Origin: an uncultured Prevotella sp. | GTDB taxonomy: Bacteria; Bacteroidota; Bacteroidia; Bacteroidales; Bacteroidaceae | Length of the DNA stretch: 64,000 nucleotides | Direction: 5' to 3' | Assembly (NCBI GenBank): GCA_946404405.1 | Contig: CAMJDL010000001.1 | Coordinates: 1-64,000, forward strand | Shown: one piece after another, positions 26,720 through 35,573 of the stretch | How positions within the stretch are numbered: position 1 is the stretch's first letter | Layout: each line of letters starts with the position of its first letter | Notes under the pieces: generated by a model | Database searches by the model: none | What the model was told of the DNA's origin: nothing | What the model saw: the letters and a program-made list of their open reading frames with translations, nothing else | Translations under genes and position numbers: made by a program

Positions 26720-27331
26720 TTACTCGAACGTCTTGAACTGGTAGCCTTGCTGCTGAAGCCAGCCGATGGAGGCGGGTAGGGCCGTGCGCAGCTTTTCGAT
26801 GCTCTTCAGCGAGTCGTGGAAGGTGATGATGGAACCGTTGCGGGCATAGCGCTTGACATTGTCAAGCACATCGTCGGGTGTCATCCATTTGGAGTAGTCG
26901 CGGGTGACGAGGTCCCACATGACAATCTTGAACTTGCGCGAGAGCCAGGCATATTGGGCCAAGCGCATCCAACCATGAGGCGGACGTACCAAGTCGGTAT
27001 GCAGATAGGCGTTGGCTTTCTCGACATTGTAGCTGTACTCCTTGATGCTGTGGCGGAACCCTCCGATGTGGTTGTGGGTATGATTGCCAATGCGATGGCC
27101 TTCGCTGACTACGCGCTGGTAGATGTCGGGATATTTGCGGACATTGTCGCCCACCATGAAGAACGTGGCCTTTACCCCGTATTCGCGCAGCACATCGAGG
27201 ATGTACGGCGTTGCTTCGGGTATGGGCCCGTCGTCGAAGGTCAGATAGACTGACCTGTCGTTGGGGTCCATACGCCATAGAGCCTTAGGGTAAAGCCAGC
27301 GTAGCCACATAGCGGGTTGCTCAATGAACAT
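26720..27331 (-). CDS. Polysaccharide deacetylase family protein (NodB domain)
   Basis: 203 residues. NodB-type motifs are SVYLTFDDGPIPEATPYIL (catalytic and metal Asp pair), HRIGNHTHNHIGG (metal His) and VRPPHGWM. The family removes N- or O-acetyl groups from chitin, peptidoglycan or similar polymers. No signal peptide is visible, and the N-terminus is short (MFIEQPAMWLRWLYPKALWR). It follows the DUF2723 gene across a heptamer array that fills the whole gap, and is convergent with the regulator gene (10 bp between stops). Confidence 0.8.
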   Translation of the reverse strand: MFIEQPAMWLRWLYPKALWRMDPNDRSVYLTFDDGPIPEATPYILDVLREYGVKATFFMVGDNVRKYPDIYQRVVSEGHRIGNHTHNHIGGFRHSIKEYSYNVEKANAYLHTDLVRPPHGWMRLAQYAWLSRKFKIVMWDLVTRDYSKWMTPDDVLDNVKRYARNGSIITFHDSLKSIEKLRTALPASIGWLQQQGYQFKTFE

Positions 27332-27336
27332 TTAAC

Positions 27337-27392
27337 AATAACCGTTAACCAATAACCATTAACCAATAACCATTAACCAATAACCGTTAATA
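27337..27392. repeat. Eight-unit heptamer array bridging stop and start codons
   Basis: Units AATAACC and (A/G)TTAACC alternate, beginning 5 bp after the ATG complement at 27329-27331 and running over the stop codon of the DUF2723 gene (27387-27389). Read on the coding strand, each unit carries TTA or TAA, and the array is the entire intergenic region. Confidence 0.85.
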
Positions 27393-30300
27393 TCCCAAGT
27401 TGCCACCCTTGTCCTCGAACAGCTTGGCTAAAGCACTGAGTTCCAACATGCGCTCGTCAGTCCATTTCTTGTCGAAGTTTTGCGTCAGCCCGATAAGCTG
27501 CTGAAGGATGTAGAAGTGCATGATGGCATCGTTCTCTGCCGACTTGAAGCGCATGCCATCGAGCGAGCAGTAGTAGAACATATACTGGGCAGAGTTCTTC
27601 CACAAGTGTTTAACGATGTCCATGGCCTGCTTGTTGTCGCCAAGGGCAAACCAGGCACGAGCCATGTCGAGCGAACCTGACGAGTAGTTGTGGGCAACGT
27701 TATAGGTAGGTATCTTCTTGGCTGTGTATTCCAATACCTCGCGGGCCTGCTTGTTCTTACCTTCGTTCATGAGTTCAAGTGCCAGCTTGGCCATGATGCG
27801 ACGGTGGGTATAGCACATGCGCATAACCGTCTCGTCGAGATAGAGACCTTCCTGTTCAAGACCACCGAACTTGAAGCGGTGCATGACGTTGTCGTAGGTC
27901 TTCTCCGTATCGAAGTTCTTGGCGCCCTCGATGGGACGTCCGCCACTTGTTGTGGTGAACGGTGTGATACGATAGGCCAGACCCTCGGTGATGGTGTTGT
28001 TGCCCAAGTTGATGTAGTTGTCGTCGCCAACGCTGACAGCCACATAGATGGGACGCGTCCAGTTGCACTGGGCCAGCATCTCGAGAATCATGAGGTCGCC
28101 CTTGTAGAGTGCGCTCTTGTTCTTCAGCGAGATAACCATCTTGTCAGGTATCGAGTCGGTAGCCATCATCATACCACTCTTGCGGACGGCCTCCTTATCG
28201 ATGGTCATATAGAGCGTGTCGGTGGGTATGAGGCGCAGTTCTGAATTCTTGGAACGTACCCAATACTTCAGCACATTCTTCAGCTCGAAGGGCTCGTCGC
28301 CAAACTGTTCGCGAGCCTGTTCGGGATTCTGCTTGTAGTGGTCGAGGACAGCCTGCTTCATCTGCGGCTCTACGCGTACATATTCATTAGTACCTGCGCA
28401 ATACTCGATACGCTCCCACGTGATAGGCACAGAGGGGGAGTCGTAGGCAGGACGGCGCATCTGGTCGATGTACCAGTCGGTCTGCAGATAAGAGAGGTTG
28501 CAGACGCGGGCGTCGGTACGCACACCCTCTACGTCCTGGTTGTACCACAAGGGGAAGGTGTCGTTGTCGCCATTGGTGAAGATGATAGGATTGCCTTCAT
28601 CCTGCAGCGTCATCAGATAGTTCTGTCCGAAGTCACGACAGGTGTAGCGACCCGAGCGGTCGTGGTCGTCCCAGGTCTGAGAGGCCATCTGAACGGGAAC
28701 CAGCAGGCAGAGCATGCTAACTGCAGCAGCCAGAACAACGGGATTGACCTTCTTCAGCCACTGCTTAATAATCTCGATGATAGCTGCCACGCCAATGCCG
28801 CACCAGATGGCAAAAGCATAGAACGAACCAGCGTAGGCATAGTCGCGCTCACGAGGCTGTGAGGGCGTCTGGTTCAGATAGATGACAATGGCCAGACCCG
28901 TCATGAAGAACAGGAAGAAGACCACCCAGAACTGACGGATACCCGTCTGGTCCTTGGCATTGTTGAAGTGCTTGGCCAGCGACTGCCAGAAGAGTCCGAT
29001 AAGGCCGAGAATCAGAGGCAGACAGTAGAACACGTTATGGCCCTTGTTCTCCTTCAACTCGTCAGGCAATTTGCTTTGGTCGCCCAGACGCCAGTTGTCG
29101 AACCAGTCGAAACCGGTAATCCAGTTGCCGTGCTCCAGCTCGCCATTACCCTGCAAATCGTTCTGACGTCCGGCAAAGTTCCACATAAAGTAGCGCCAGT
29201 ACATGAAGTTGCACTGATAAGAGATGAAGAAACGCAGGTTCTCAAACTGTGAGGGTACCTTTACGCTAATCATCTCGCCACAGCGGTCGTACGCCTCCTC
29301 ATGACCGCTGATGTCGCCCATCCAACTCTCATACTGAGTGGCATGGGCTGAACTGTACATACGAGGGAACAACATGTTCTGCGCGTATTTGTATTCGTCC
29401 TTGGTGCGGACAATGAAGTATTCGTCCTTCTCGTCGGGCGATGCCTTCTCCTTGCGCTGCCATACGGGATCGCCAGTGGTCATGACGGGCTTGCAGTATT
29501 CGCCATCCTTCTCCAAAGCGACCTGCGATGTGTAGGCCTGACCATAGAATAACGGACGCTGGCCATACTGTTCACGACCCAGATATTCGCCCAACGTGAA
29601 AATGTCCTCGGGCGAGTTCTGGTCCATTGGCGGATTGGCTGCCGAACGGATAACGATGAGTGCATACGACGAGTAGCCAATCATCAGCATCAGCATGCAG
29701 AGCAGCGACGTATTTTTGATGCGGGCGCTGACCAGCGATACCTTTTTCTTGCTGCCTGTATCCAACTTCTTGTAGTTCAGTACAAACCACATGATGGCCA
29801 GTACGACGATACCGATGATGCCTGCACTCCAGCCATGACCATAGAAGGGGATACCCAGCATGGCGACAGCCAAGAGGAATGCAATGTTCTGACGTTTCTC
29901 GTTCGTATTCTGATAGGTCTCGCGAATAGCCCATATAATAATGCCGATAAGCAGGAAGATATAGACGATTTCGCCCGTATTGAACGGCATGCCCAAGATG
30001 TTGACAAACAACAGTTCGAACCAACCGCCAACCTGTACGATACCAGGAACGACGCCATAGAGTACGGCTGCCAGAATGACCACCGAGATAAATAGAGCGA
30101 AGAGCGAACCCTTCAGGTCGCGCTTGGGATCGTCTGTCGGGAACTTGCGGTAATAGTACACCAACACGATAGCTGGCAAGCACAGCAGGTTCAGCAGGTG
30201 GACACCGATAGAAAGGCCCGTCATATACATGATGAGTACCAGCCAGCGGTCGGCATGGGGCTGGTCTGCCTGGTCTTCCCACTTGAGAATCAACCAGAAT

Positions 30301-30794
30301 ACCACAGCGGTAAAGGCTGACGAATAGGCATATACCTCACCCTCGACAGCTGAGAACCAGAAGGTATCGCTGAAGGTGTAGATCAGTGCACCTACCAAAG
30401 CTGAAGCCTCGATGGCTATCAGCTTGTTCCATGACAGGTCGGCCAATGTGGTAGCCTTGCGGAAATCTTCTTGTTTGATAAGCAACCTGCGCACCAGATG
30501 CGAAATAGTCCAGAATAGGAACAGGATGGTGGCGGCAGAAAGCAGCGCACTCATCATGTTCACCATGCGGGCCACCTGGCTGGGATCGCTGGTAAACTGC
30601 GAGAACAGATTGGCTGTCAGCATAAAGAACGGTGCACCGGGCGGGTGGCCGATTTCCAGTTTGTAACCAGTAGAAATAAACTCAGGACAGTCCCAGAACG
30701 AGGCTGTCGGTTCAATGGTAGAACAATATACGAAAGCGGCAATGGCAAAGGCCAGCCAACCCATGATATTGTCTACAAGTCTGAATTGTTTCAT
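27387..30794 (-). CDS. DUF2723 family membrane protein (O-mannosyltransferase-like) with C-terminal helical repeats
   Basis: 1135 residues. The first ~750 residues hold many membrane helices and the DUF2723 opening (MGWLAFAIAAFVYCSTIEPT, FWDCPEFISTGYKLEIGHPP, GAPFFMLTANLF). Loops include TPSQPRERDYAYAGSFYAFA and a soluble stretch with DNDTFPLWY. The last ~250 residues are soluble and TPR-like (YDNVMHRFKFGG, ALELMNEGKNKQAREVLEYT). The family is related to protein O-mannosyltransferases and, from general knowledge, may glycosylate secreted proteins in Bacteroidetes. It has its own promoter at 30819-30826. Confidence 0.85.
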   Translation of the reverse strand: MKQFRLVDNIMGWLAFAIAAFVYCSTIEPTASFWDCPEFISTGYKLEIGHPPGAPFFMLTANLFSQFTSDPSQVARMVNMMSALLSAATILFLFWTISHLVRRLLIKQEDFRKATTLADLSWNKLIAIEASALVGALIYTFSDTFWFSAVEGEVYAYSSAFTAVVFWLILKWEDQADQPHADRWLVLIMYMTGLSIGVHLLNLLCLPAIVLVYYYRKFPTDDPKRDLKGSLFALFISVVILAAVLYGVVPGIVQVGGWFELLFVNILGMPFNTGEIVYIFLLIGIIIWAIRETYQNTNEKRQNIAFLLAVAMLGIPFYGHGWSAGIIGIVVLAIMWFVLNYKKLDTGSKKKVSLVSARIKNTSLLCMLMLMIGYSSYALIVIRSAANPPMDQNSPEDIFTLGEYLGREQYGQRPLFYGQAYTSQVALEKDGEYCKPVMTTGDPVWQRKEKASPDEKDEYFIVRTKDEYKYAQNMLFPRMYSSAHATQYESWMGDISGHEEAYDRCGEMISVKVPSQFENLRFFISYQCNFMYWRYFMWNFAGRQNDLQGNGELEHGNWITGFDWFDNWRLGDQSKLPDELKENKGHNVFYCLPLILGLIGLFWQSLAKHFNNAKDQTGIRQFWVVFFLFFMTGLAIVIYLNQTPSQPRERDYAYAGSFYAFAIWCGIGVAAIIEIIKQWLKKVNPVVLAAAVSMLCLLVPVQMASQTWDDHDRSGRYTCRDFGQNYLMTLQDEGNPIIFTNGDNDTFPLWYNQDVEGVRTDARVCNLSYLQTDWYIDQMRRPAYDSPSVPITWERIEYCAGTNEYVRVEPQMKQAVLDHYKQNPEQAREQFGDEPFELKNVLKYWVRSKNSELRLIPTDTLYMTIDKEAVRKSGMMMATDSIPDKMVISLKNKSALYKGDLMILEMLAQCNWTRPIYVAVSVGDDNYINLGNNTITEGLAYRITPFTTTSGGRPIEGAKNFDTEKTYDNVMHRFKFGGLEQEGLYLDETVMRMCYTHRRIMAKLALELMNEGKNKQAREVLEYTAKKIPTYNVAHNYSSGSLDMARAWFALGDNKQAMDIVKHLWKNSAQYMFYYCSLDGMRFKSAENDAIMHFYILQQLIGLTQNFDKKWTDERMLELSALAKLFEDKGGNLGY

Positions 30795-30818
30795 TGTCGT
30801 TGTTTATGAATTATCCTG

Positions 30819-30826
30819 CAAAGGTA
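30819..30826 (-). promoter_or_regulatory. -7 box for the DUF2723 gene
   Basis: The minus strand reads TACCTTTG followed by C, 24 nt before the ATG at 30794. Confidence 0.65.
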
Positions 30827-30834
30827 ATATAATT

Positions 30835-30869
30835 AAATGAGAAATGAGAAATGAGAAATGAGAAATGAT
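30835..30869. repeat. Five-unit AAATGAG heptamer array
   Basis: Four AAATGAG units and one AAATGAT lie between the yqaA-like stop (30892) and the DUF2723 promoter. The identical unit occurs at 43011-43045 inside a signal-peptide coding region. Confidence 0.8.
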
Positions 30870-30891
30870 ATCCGCTTGGTGTTTTTTAACA

Positions 30892-31344
30892 TTATATAAT
30901 AAGTTGGGCACCGTAAATCAGGAGGACGTAGCGCAGAAATTTGCCGATTGAGATGCTGGTGAGCGAAATGGGAATGTTGGCACGCATGAGTCCTAATACG
31001 ATGGTGATAGCCGAGCCCAGAATGGGGACGAAGGCGAAAAAGCCCATCCAAGCACCGCGTCCGGCCATGAAGCGGGTGGCGCGGTCCAAGTCCTTTTGTT
31101 TGACATGAAGATATTTCTCTATCCATTCCAACTTACCCATACGTCCCACGAAATAGTTGAACATACCGCCTGCGACATTACCAATGGTGCCATAGATGAT
31201 GAGTCCCCACGGGTCGAGGCCTGCTGCCAACAGACCTGTCATGACGGCTTCGCTGCTGAACGGAAAGAAGGAACCTGCCACGAACGCAGTAATCAGCATG
31301 CCCCAATAGCCGTAACTAATCAGGAGGGAAATGATATATTCCAT
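30892..31344 (-). CDS. YqaA/DedA-family inner membrane protein
   Basis: 150 residues with four or five hydrophobic segments. SNARE-associated/DedA (VTT) features are visible: GSFFPFSSEAVMTGLLAAG, YGTIGNVAGGMFNYFVGRMG and a C-terminal FVPILGSAITIVLGLMR. Related DedA proteins act in membrane homeostasis and lipid flipping; the short YqaA branch is uncharacterised. The start overlaps the 3' end of the upstream gene by 25 bp, suggesting translational coupling. Confidence 0.8.
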   Translation of the reverse strand: MEYIISLLISYGYWGMLITAFVAGSFFPFSSEAVMTGLLAAGLDPWGLIIYGTIGNVAGGMFNYFVGRMGKLEWIEKYLHVKQKDLDRATRFMAGRGAWMGFFAFVPILGSAITIVLGLMRANIPISLTSISIGKFLRYVLLIYGAQLII

Positions 31345-32258
31345 AGGTTGAAGACAGTAATAAACAGAATGATTCCTGTGAGCACAAAGAATGCCACATT
31401 GGTAACCTTTGTGGATGTCAGTGCCAGGAAGTGTGCTATCAGTGGCGCTGTGTTGATAACCATGATTCTCAACAGTATGTCGCTATGTTGTGGCTGGAAG
31501 GCCATCAGGGCAAAGGCAAAGAAATCCATCCAGATAAAGAAACCATACAGCAGACGAATGCGAATGCTGTCGTAGCTGCTATTACGGACAAAATGGATGA
31601 CACCTGTCAAAAAGCAGACAGCCAATAAGCCCCATGTCGTCAGTTCGCTAGTGCTGAGATGGTTATAACGGATGGGAAACTGGAAATCCAAGAGTGGTGC
31701 GAAGTGAGAGATGAGAGGCGTGAAGTCATGTTGATATGCCAACCAGGCAGAGATAAACCAATAGGGCGTCAGTAGCCCGAACAGGGACGACAGCCAAGTG
31801 CGCCACGACAGTGACAACAGATTGGTGGCAGTCAGTAGCCAGATGAGAGGTATGAAATAGAGGATGAACGGGTTGGCAAGACTGGCCAATCCAAGCATAA
31901 GGAAACCATAGTAGGTAATGCCCACTGCTTCGCGGTTCTGGTAGCTCTGAAACAGAAGGAGGTATGCGGCCACCACAAACATCTGCATGATACCCCCGCG
32001 AATGTCTATAAAGAGGAAACAGGCAGCACACGACAGTACCAGAAAGGCACAGCTCACCATACGTGAGAAGATGCGAATCAGCGCATTCTGATTGTTCAGC
32101 ACCATCATCAGATAGCTGGTAACACCAAAACAGGCGAACTGCAGCCACAGATTTGTGGTCAGCAAACCGCACAATAGCCAGATGACTATGGTGTAGACGA
32201 CGGTGCAAGGGAGCGTCAGTCGACTACCTGCTACGATATTTTGTACCAGTTTTCTCAC
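31320..32258 (-). CDS. Polytopic membrane protein of unknown function
   Basis: 312 residues with about eight to ten hydrophobic helices and no recognised catalytic motif; possibly a Bacteroidetes DUF6427-type protein. The start is GTG at 32258, itself part of the heptamer array that begins in the stop codon of purD. It overlaps the YqaA-type gene downstream by 25 bp, so purD, this gene and yqaA probably form one operon. Confidence 0.7.
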   Translation of the reverse strand: MRKLVQNIVAGSRLTLPCTVVYTIVIWLLCGLLTTNLWLQFACFGVTSYLMMVLNNQNALIRIFSRMVSCAFLVLSCAACFLFIDIRGGIMQMFVVAAYLLLFQSYQNREAVGITYYGFLMLGLASLANPFILYFIPLIWLLTATNLLSLSWRTWLSSLFGLLTPYWFISAWLAYQHDFTPLISHFAPLLDFQFPIRYNHLSTSELTTWGLLAVCFLTGVIHFVRNSSYDSIRIRLLYGFFIWMDFFAFALMAFQPQHSDILLRIMVINTAPLIAHFLALTSTKVTNVAFFVLTGIILFITVFNLWNISFPS

Positions 32259-32289
32259 CTCTTACTTCTTACCTCTTACCTCTTAAAGG
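32255..32289. repeat. Five-unit heptamer array from purD stop codon to the next start codon
   Basis: Units TCACCTC, TTACTTC, TTACCTC, TTACCTC, TTAAAGG. On the coding strand the first unit contains the purD TAA (32285-32283) and the last contains the GTG start (32258-32256) of the next gene. Confidence 0.85.
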
Positions 32290-33569
32290 TCTGCTCCAAT
32301 GTCGCGACGGAAATACTTGTCGGTAAACTGTATCTTCTGCGCCTCTTCGAACGACTTCTGCAGGGCTTCGGCCTTGTCCTTGCCATAAGAAGATACGGCG
32401 ATGACACGTCCACCATTCGTGACGACCTGATTGTCCTTCAGGGCTGTACCTGCATGGAAGACGATAGAGCCTTCGACGTTTTCAATGCCAGTGATAGAAT
32501 AGCCCTTTTTGTAAGCTTGCGGATAACCGCCTGAGACGAGCATGACGCAGACTGCTGCACGTTCGTCGAATGCAATGGCACGCTTGTCTAAATCGCCATT
32601 GGCCACACCCTCGAAGAGGTCAACAATGTCACTCTTCAGGCGCAGCATGACGCTTTCCGTCTCAGGGTCACCCATGCGGCAGTTATACTCGATGACGTAA
32701 GGCTCAGGCTCGCCAATAGGCGTATTTGTTCTGTTGATGAGTCCGAAGAAGATGAAACCTTTGTAGTCAATACCGTCTTTGGCCAGTCCTTCGACAGTAG
32801 GACGGATGATGCGGTCCTCGACCTTCTGCATCCACTCCTTCGTGGCAAAGGGAACGGGCGAAACGCTACCCATACCGCCAGTATTCAGACCCGTATCGTG
32901 TTCGCCAATGCGTTTGTAGTCTTTTGCCTCAGGCAGTATCTTGTAGTTCTTACCGTCTGTCAGTACGAAGACTGAGCACTCAATGCCGCTCATGAATTCC
33001 TCGATGACGACGCGGCTGCTGGCGTTACCAAACATGCCACCCAGCATCTCCTTAAGCTCTTTCTTGGCCTCGTCGAGGGTCGGGAGTATGAGTACGCCCT
33101 TACCAGCGCAGAGACCATCGGCCTTCAGAACGTAGGGTGCTTCAAGCGTCTCCAGGAAAGCCAAGCCTTCCTCCACATGTTCACCGTCAAAGGTCTGATA
33201 GCGGGCGGTAGGAATGTTGTGGCGCTGCATGAAAGCCTTGGCGAAGTCCTTCGAGCCTTCCAGTACGGCACCAGCCTTCGAAGGACCGATGACAGGCACA
33301 TTCTTGGTACGCTCGTCAGCTTTCAGGTCGTCGTAGATGCCTTTTACCAGCGGGTCTTCGGGACCTACCACCACCATATCTATTTCTTCAGCGACCACAA
33401 ATTGCTTGATGACCTCGAAATCATCAGCCTTCATGGGAATGTTGATACCACAATTGCTGGTACCTGCATTACCCGGGGCAATGTACAGCTTCTCACATTT
33501 CTCACTCTGAGCGATTTTCCAAGCCAGTGCGTGCTCACGTCCGCCACTGCCTAACAGTAGTATTTTCAT
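32283..33569 (-). CDS. purD: Phosphoribosylamine-glycine ligase
   Basis: 428 residues from the ATG at 33569. It joins glycine to phosphoribosylamine in purine synthesis, using an ATP-grasp fold. Motifs are [91 protein letters not shown] and [12 protein letters not shown]. All are standard for PurD, as is the length. The 12 extra upstream codons of the open frame lie over the -7 box and were dropped. Confidence 0.96.
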   Translation of the reverse strand: MKILLLGSGGREHALAWKIAQSEKCEKLYIAPGNAGTSNCGINIPMKADDFEVIKQFVVAEEIDMVVVGPEDPLVKGIYDDLKADERTKNVPVIGPSKAGAVLEGSKDFAKAFMQRHNIPTARYQTFDGEHVEEGLAFLETLEAPYVLKADGLCAGKGVLILPTLDEAKKELKEMLGGMFGNASSRVVIEEFMSGIECSVFVLTDGKNYKILPEAKDYKRIGEHDTGLNTGGMGSVSPVPFATKEWMQKVEDRIIRPTVEGLAKDGIDYKGFIFFGLINRTNTPIGEPEPYVIEYNCRMGDPETESVMLRLKSDIVDLFEGVANGDLDKRAIAFDERAAVCVMLVSGGYPQAYKKGYSITGIENVEGSIVFHAGTALKDNQVVTNGGRVIAVSSYGKDKAEALQKSFEEAQKIQFTDKYFRRDIGADL

Positions 33570-33602
33570 CTTACCTTTGTTGTTTATGTTGTATTTTGGC
33601 TG

Positions 33603-33610
33603 CAAAGGTA
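33603..33610 (-). promoter_or_regulatory. -7 box for purD
   Basis: The minus strand reads TACCTTTG followed by C, 33 nt before the ATG at 33569 and 13 bp past the stop of the LytTR gene. Confidence 0.7.
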
Positions 33611-33622
33611 CGAAATATTCTT

Positions 33623-34375
33623 TTATTTACCTAAGAATTTTGTGTCTAAATATGCTTGGAAAGTGTCTTTATACATGTCGCCAATAGGCAGATAGGTGTC
33701 TGCATCCATGATGATACGGTTTTTGTTGACCTCCTGAATCATCTTCAGATTGACGATATACGAACGGTGGATGCGCATAAAGTTGGCGGGTAGGCGTTCC
33801 TCCATCTTCTTCATCGATAGCAGGGTGATGATGGGTTTCGGCTCGCTCACCAGATGTACTTTCAGGTATTCGCTCATGGCCTCGACGTAACGGATGTCGC
33901 TGATGCTGACCTTGACGATGCGATATTCCGTCTTGAGGAAGATGGTGTCGTCGCTGGTGTCGGCGGCAAATTGCAACGCCACACTTTGACCAGCGGTCAA
34001 AGAACCGCCGACCACACTGCCTTCCATGCGTTCTTTCAGACGGTTGGCTGCTCGTTGGAAGTCCTGCAGACCAAAGGGTTTCAGCAGATAGTCGACGGCG
34101 TTGACGCGGAAACCTTCGACGGCATATTCCGAATAAGCTGTGGTAAATACGACAAGGGGTGGGGTGGCCAGCGACTTCACAAAGTCCATACCGTTTAGGT
34201 CGGGCATGTTGATGTCGCAGAAGATGGCATCCACCGTGTCCTGTTCCAAAAAAGCTTTGGCTTCCACTGCGCTCTGGCATTGGGCTGCCAGTTCCAAGAA
34301 AGGCACTTTGCCTATGTAGGCTACTATCTGTTGGAGAGCCAGGGGCTCATCGTCAATGGCCATGCAACGTATCAT
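33623..34375 (-). CDS. LytTR-family response regulator
   Basis: 250 residues: a receiver domain (phospho-acceptor Asp54 in [35 protein letters not shown]) and a C-terminal LytTR DNA-binding domain ([48 protein letters not shown]). The linker at residues 125-135 is encoded by a 34-bp REP-like palindromic repeat (33971-34004). It lies directly downstream of the LytS-type kinase, separated by a heptamer array, and forms an operon with it and the Cthe_2159-type lipoprotein gene. Confidence 0.92.
   Translation of the reverse strand: MIRCMAIDDEPLALQQIVAYIGKVPFLELAAQCQSAVEAKAFLEQDTVDAIFCDINMPDLNGMDFVKSLATPPLVVFTTAYSEYAVEGFRVNAVDYLLKPFGLQDFQRAANRLKERMEGSVVGGSLTAGQSVALQFAADTSDDTIFLKTEYRIVKVSISDIRYVEAMSEYLKVHLVSEPKPIITLLSMKKMEERLPANFMRIHRSYIVNLKMIQEVNKNRIIMDADTYLPIGDMYKDTFQAYLDTKFLGK
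33971..34004 (+). repeat. 34-bp REP-like repeat, copy 1 (inside LytTR gene)
   Basis: Conserved left part TTGCAACGCCACAC, then palindrome arms CTTTGACC and GGTCAAAG around AGC. It matches the copies at 54030-54063 and 43580-43612. It is read in frame, on the antisense side of the element. Confidence 0.85.
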
Positions 34376-34380
34376 AGAAA

Positions 34381-34415
34381 TTACGAATTACGAATTGTGA
34401 ATTACGAATTGAGTG
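34381..34415. repeat. Heptamer array between kinase and regulator genes
   Basis: Units TTACGAA, TTACGAA, TTGTGAA, TTACGAA, TTGAGTG. The kinase stop codon (34404-34402) is inside the fourth unit, and the array ends 6 bp short of the LytTR start. Confidence 0.85.
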
Positions 34416-35544
34416 GGATGGTGAGCTCGACGTTATAGACGTCTGCTTCGTCCTTGATATTTAGCGTATAATTGTTGTCATAGAGTAAATTTAACCGTTG
34501 TTTGACATTCTGGAGACCTACGCCACCTTTTTCTTCGTTAGGCTTATCTGCCTTTGAGTTTCTGCATTGAAAGCACAACTGTTCATGTTTGATTTCCGCC
34601 TTCACGTCGATGAACGAGTCGTGCTGATACGAAATGCCGTGTTTGAAGGCGTTTTCAATAAACGTGATGAGCATCAGGGGTGGAATCAGCTTGTCAGGTG
34701 CCTCTGTGGGCAGATCTACGCTAATTTTTACCTTGTCCGTATAGCGCAGCTTCATTAGCGTGATGTAATTGAGGATAAAGTCAAACTCGCGTGAGAGCGG
34801 CACTCCCTTTTTGTCGCCTTCATACAGCACGAATCGCATCATCTTCGACAGTTCCAGTATCGTATCCTTCGCCTTCTCAGGGTCAATGTCCACGAGTGCA
34901 TGGATATTGTTCAGCGTATTCATGAAGAAGTGGGGATTAATCTGATAGCGAAGATATTCCAGCTGCTGTTCCAGATTCTCTTTCTCCAATGCCATGAGTT
35001 TTTTGTGGTCGTTACGGGTGCGGAAGTAGAGTTTGATGCCAAGGTTCATACCACACATCAGGATTACGACCACGATAGCCACAATATCCTTCTCTCCGAT
35101 GAATACGGGTGGTTTTTTGTCCATCTGCTGTTCTCTAAACTCAGGTGGAGGCTGATGGTCGAAACCTCGATCCATATCGCCAGGATCCATAGGCCTTGGA
35201 CCTCTCTGTTCCATTGGATGATGATGCCTGCGCATATGTTCCGGGTGATTGTTACACTGGTAGACGGTGAACAAACCTATCAAGCAAAGTGTCAATACGG
35301 CATAGAGCCATCGTCTGTTGCGATAGATAAACAACGGTGCCAGCAGGAAATTGTGAATGAGGAATAGCAGCAGGTAGACGGTAAAATGGCGCCATACCAT
35401 CCAAACTTCTTCCCAATTGAATACAAACTCGCTGTCGCCCGTACTGCGAACATAGAGGCTTAGCAGAGGCACTGCGAAGAGTAATCCCCACAGTGCCACG
35501 TAGACCGCGTTTTCGTATTTAGACTGTTCTTGCATCCATTTCAT
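34402..35544 (-). CDS. LytS-type sensor histidine kinase
   Basis: 380 residues. Four membrane segments occur in the N-terminal ~180 residues, with a His/Met/Pro-rich loop (MRRHHHPMEQRGPRPMDPGD) between the second and third. The kinase part has the His-kinase phospho-acceptor motif YQINPHFFMNTLNNIHALVD and an ATPase domain (PPLMLITFIENAFKHGI, GGVGLQNVKQRLNLLY). It partners with the LytTR regulator downstream. The His-rich loop could bind metal, which is inference. Confidence 0.9.
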   Translation of the reverse strand: MKWMQEQSKYENAVYVALWGLLFAVPLLSLYVRSTGDSEFVFNWEEVWMVWRHFTVYLLLFLIHNFLLAPLFIYRNRRWLYAVLTLCLIGLFTVYQCNNHPEHMRRHHHPMEQRGPRPMDPGDMDRGFDHQPPPEFREQQMDKKPPVFIGEKDIVAIVVVILMCGMNLGIKLYFRTRNDHKKLMALEKENLEQQLEYLRYQINPHFFMNTLNNIHALVDIDPEKAKDTILELSKMMRFVLYEGDKKGVPLSREFDFILNYITLMKLRYTDKVKISVDLPTEAPDKLIPPLMLITFIENAFKHGISYQHDSFIDVKAEIKHEQLCFQCRNSKADKPNEEKGGVGLQNVKQRLNLLYDNNYTLNIKDEADVYNVELTIPLNS

Positions 35545-35573
35545 ATAACGGACTTTTTAGGCATTTATTGTGT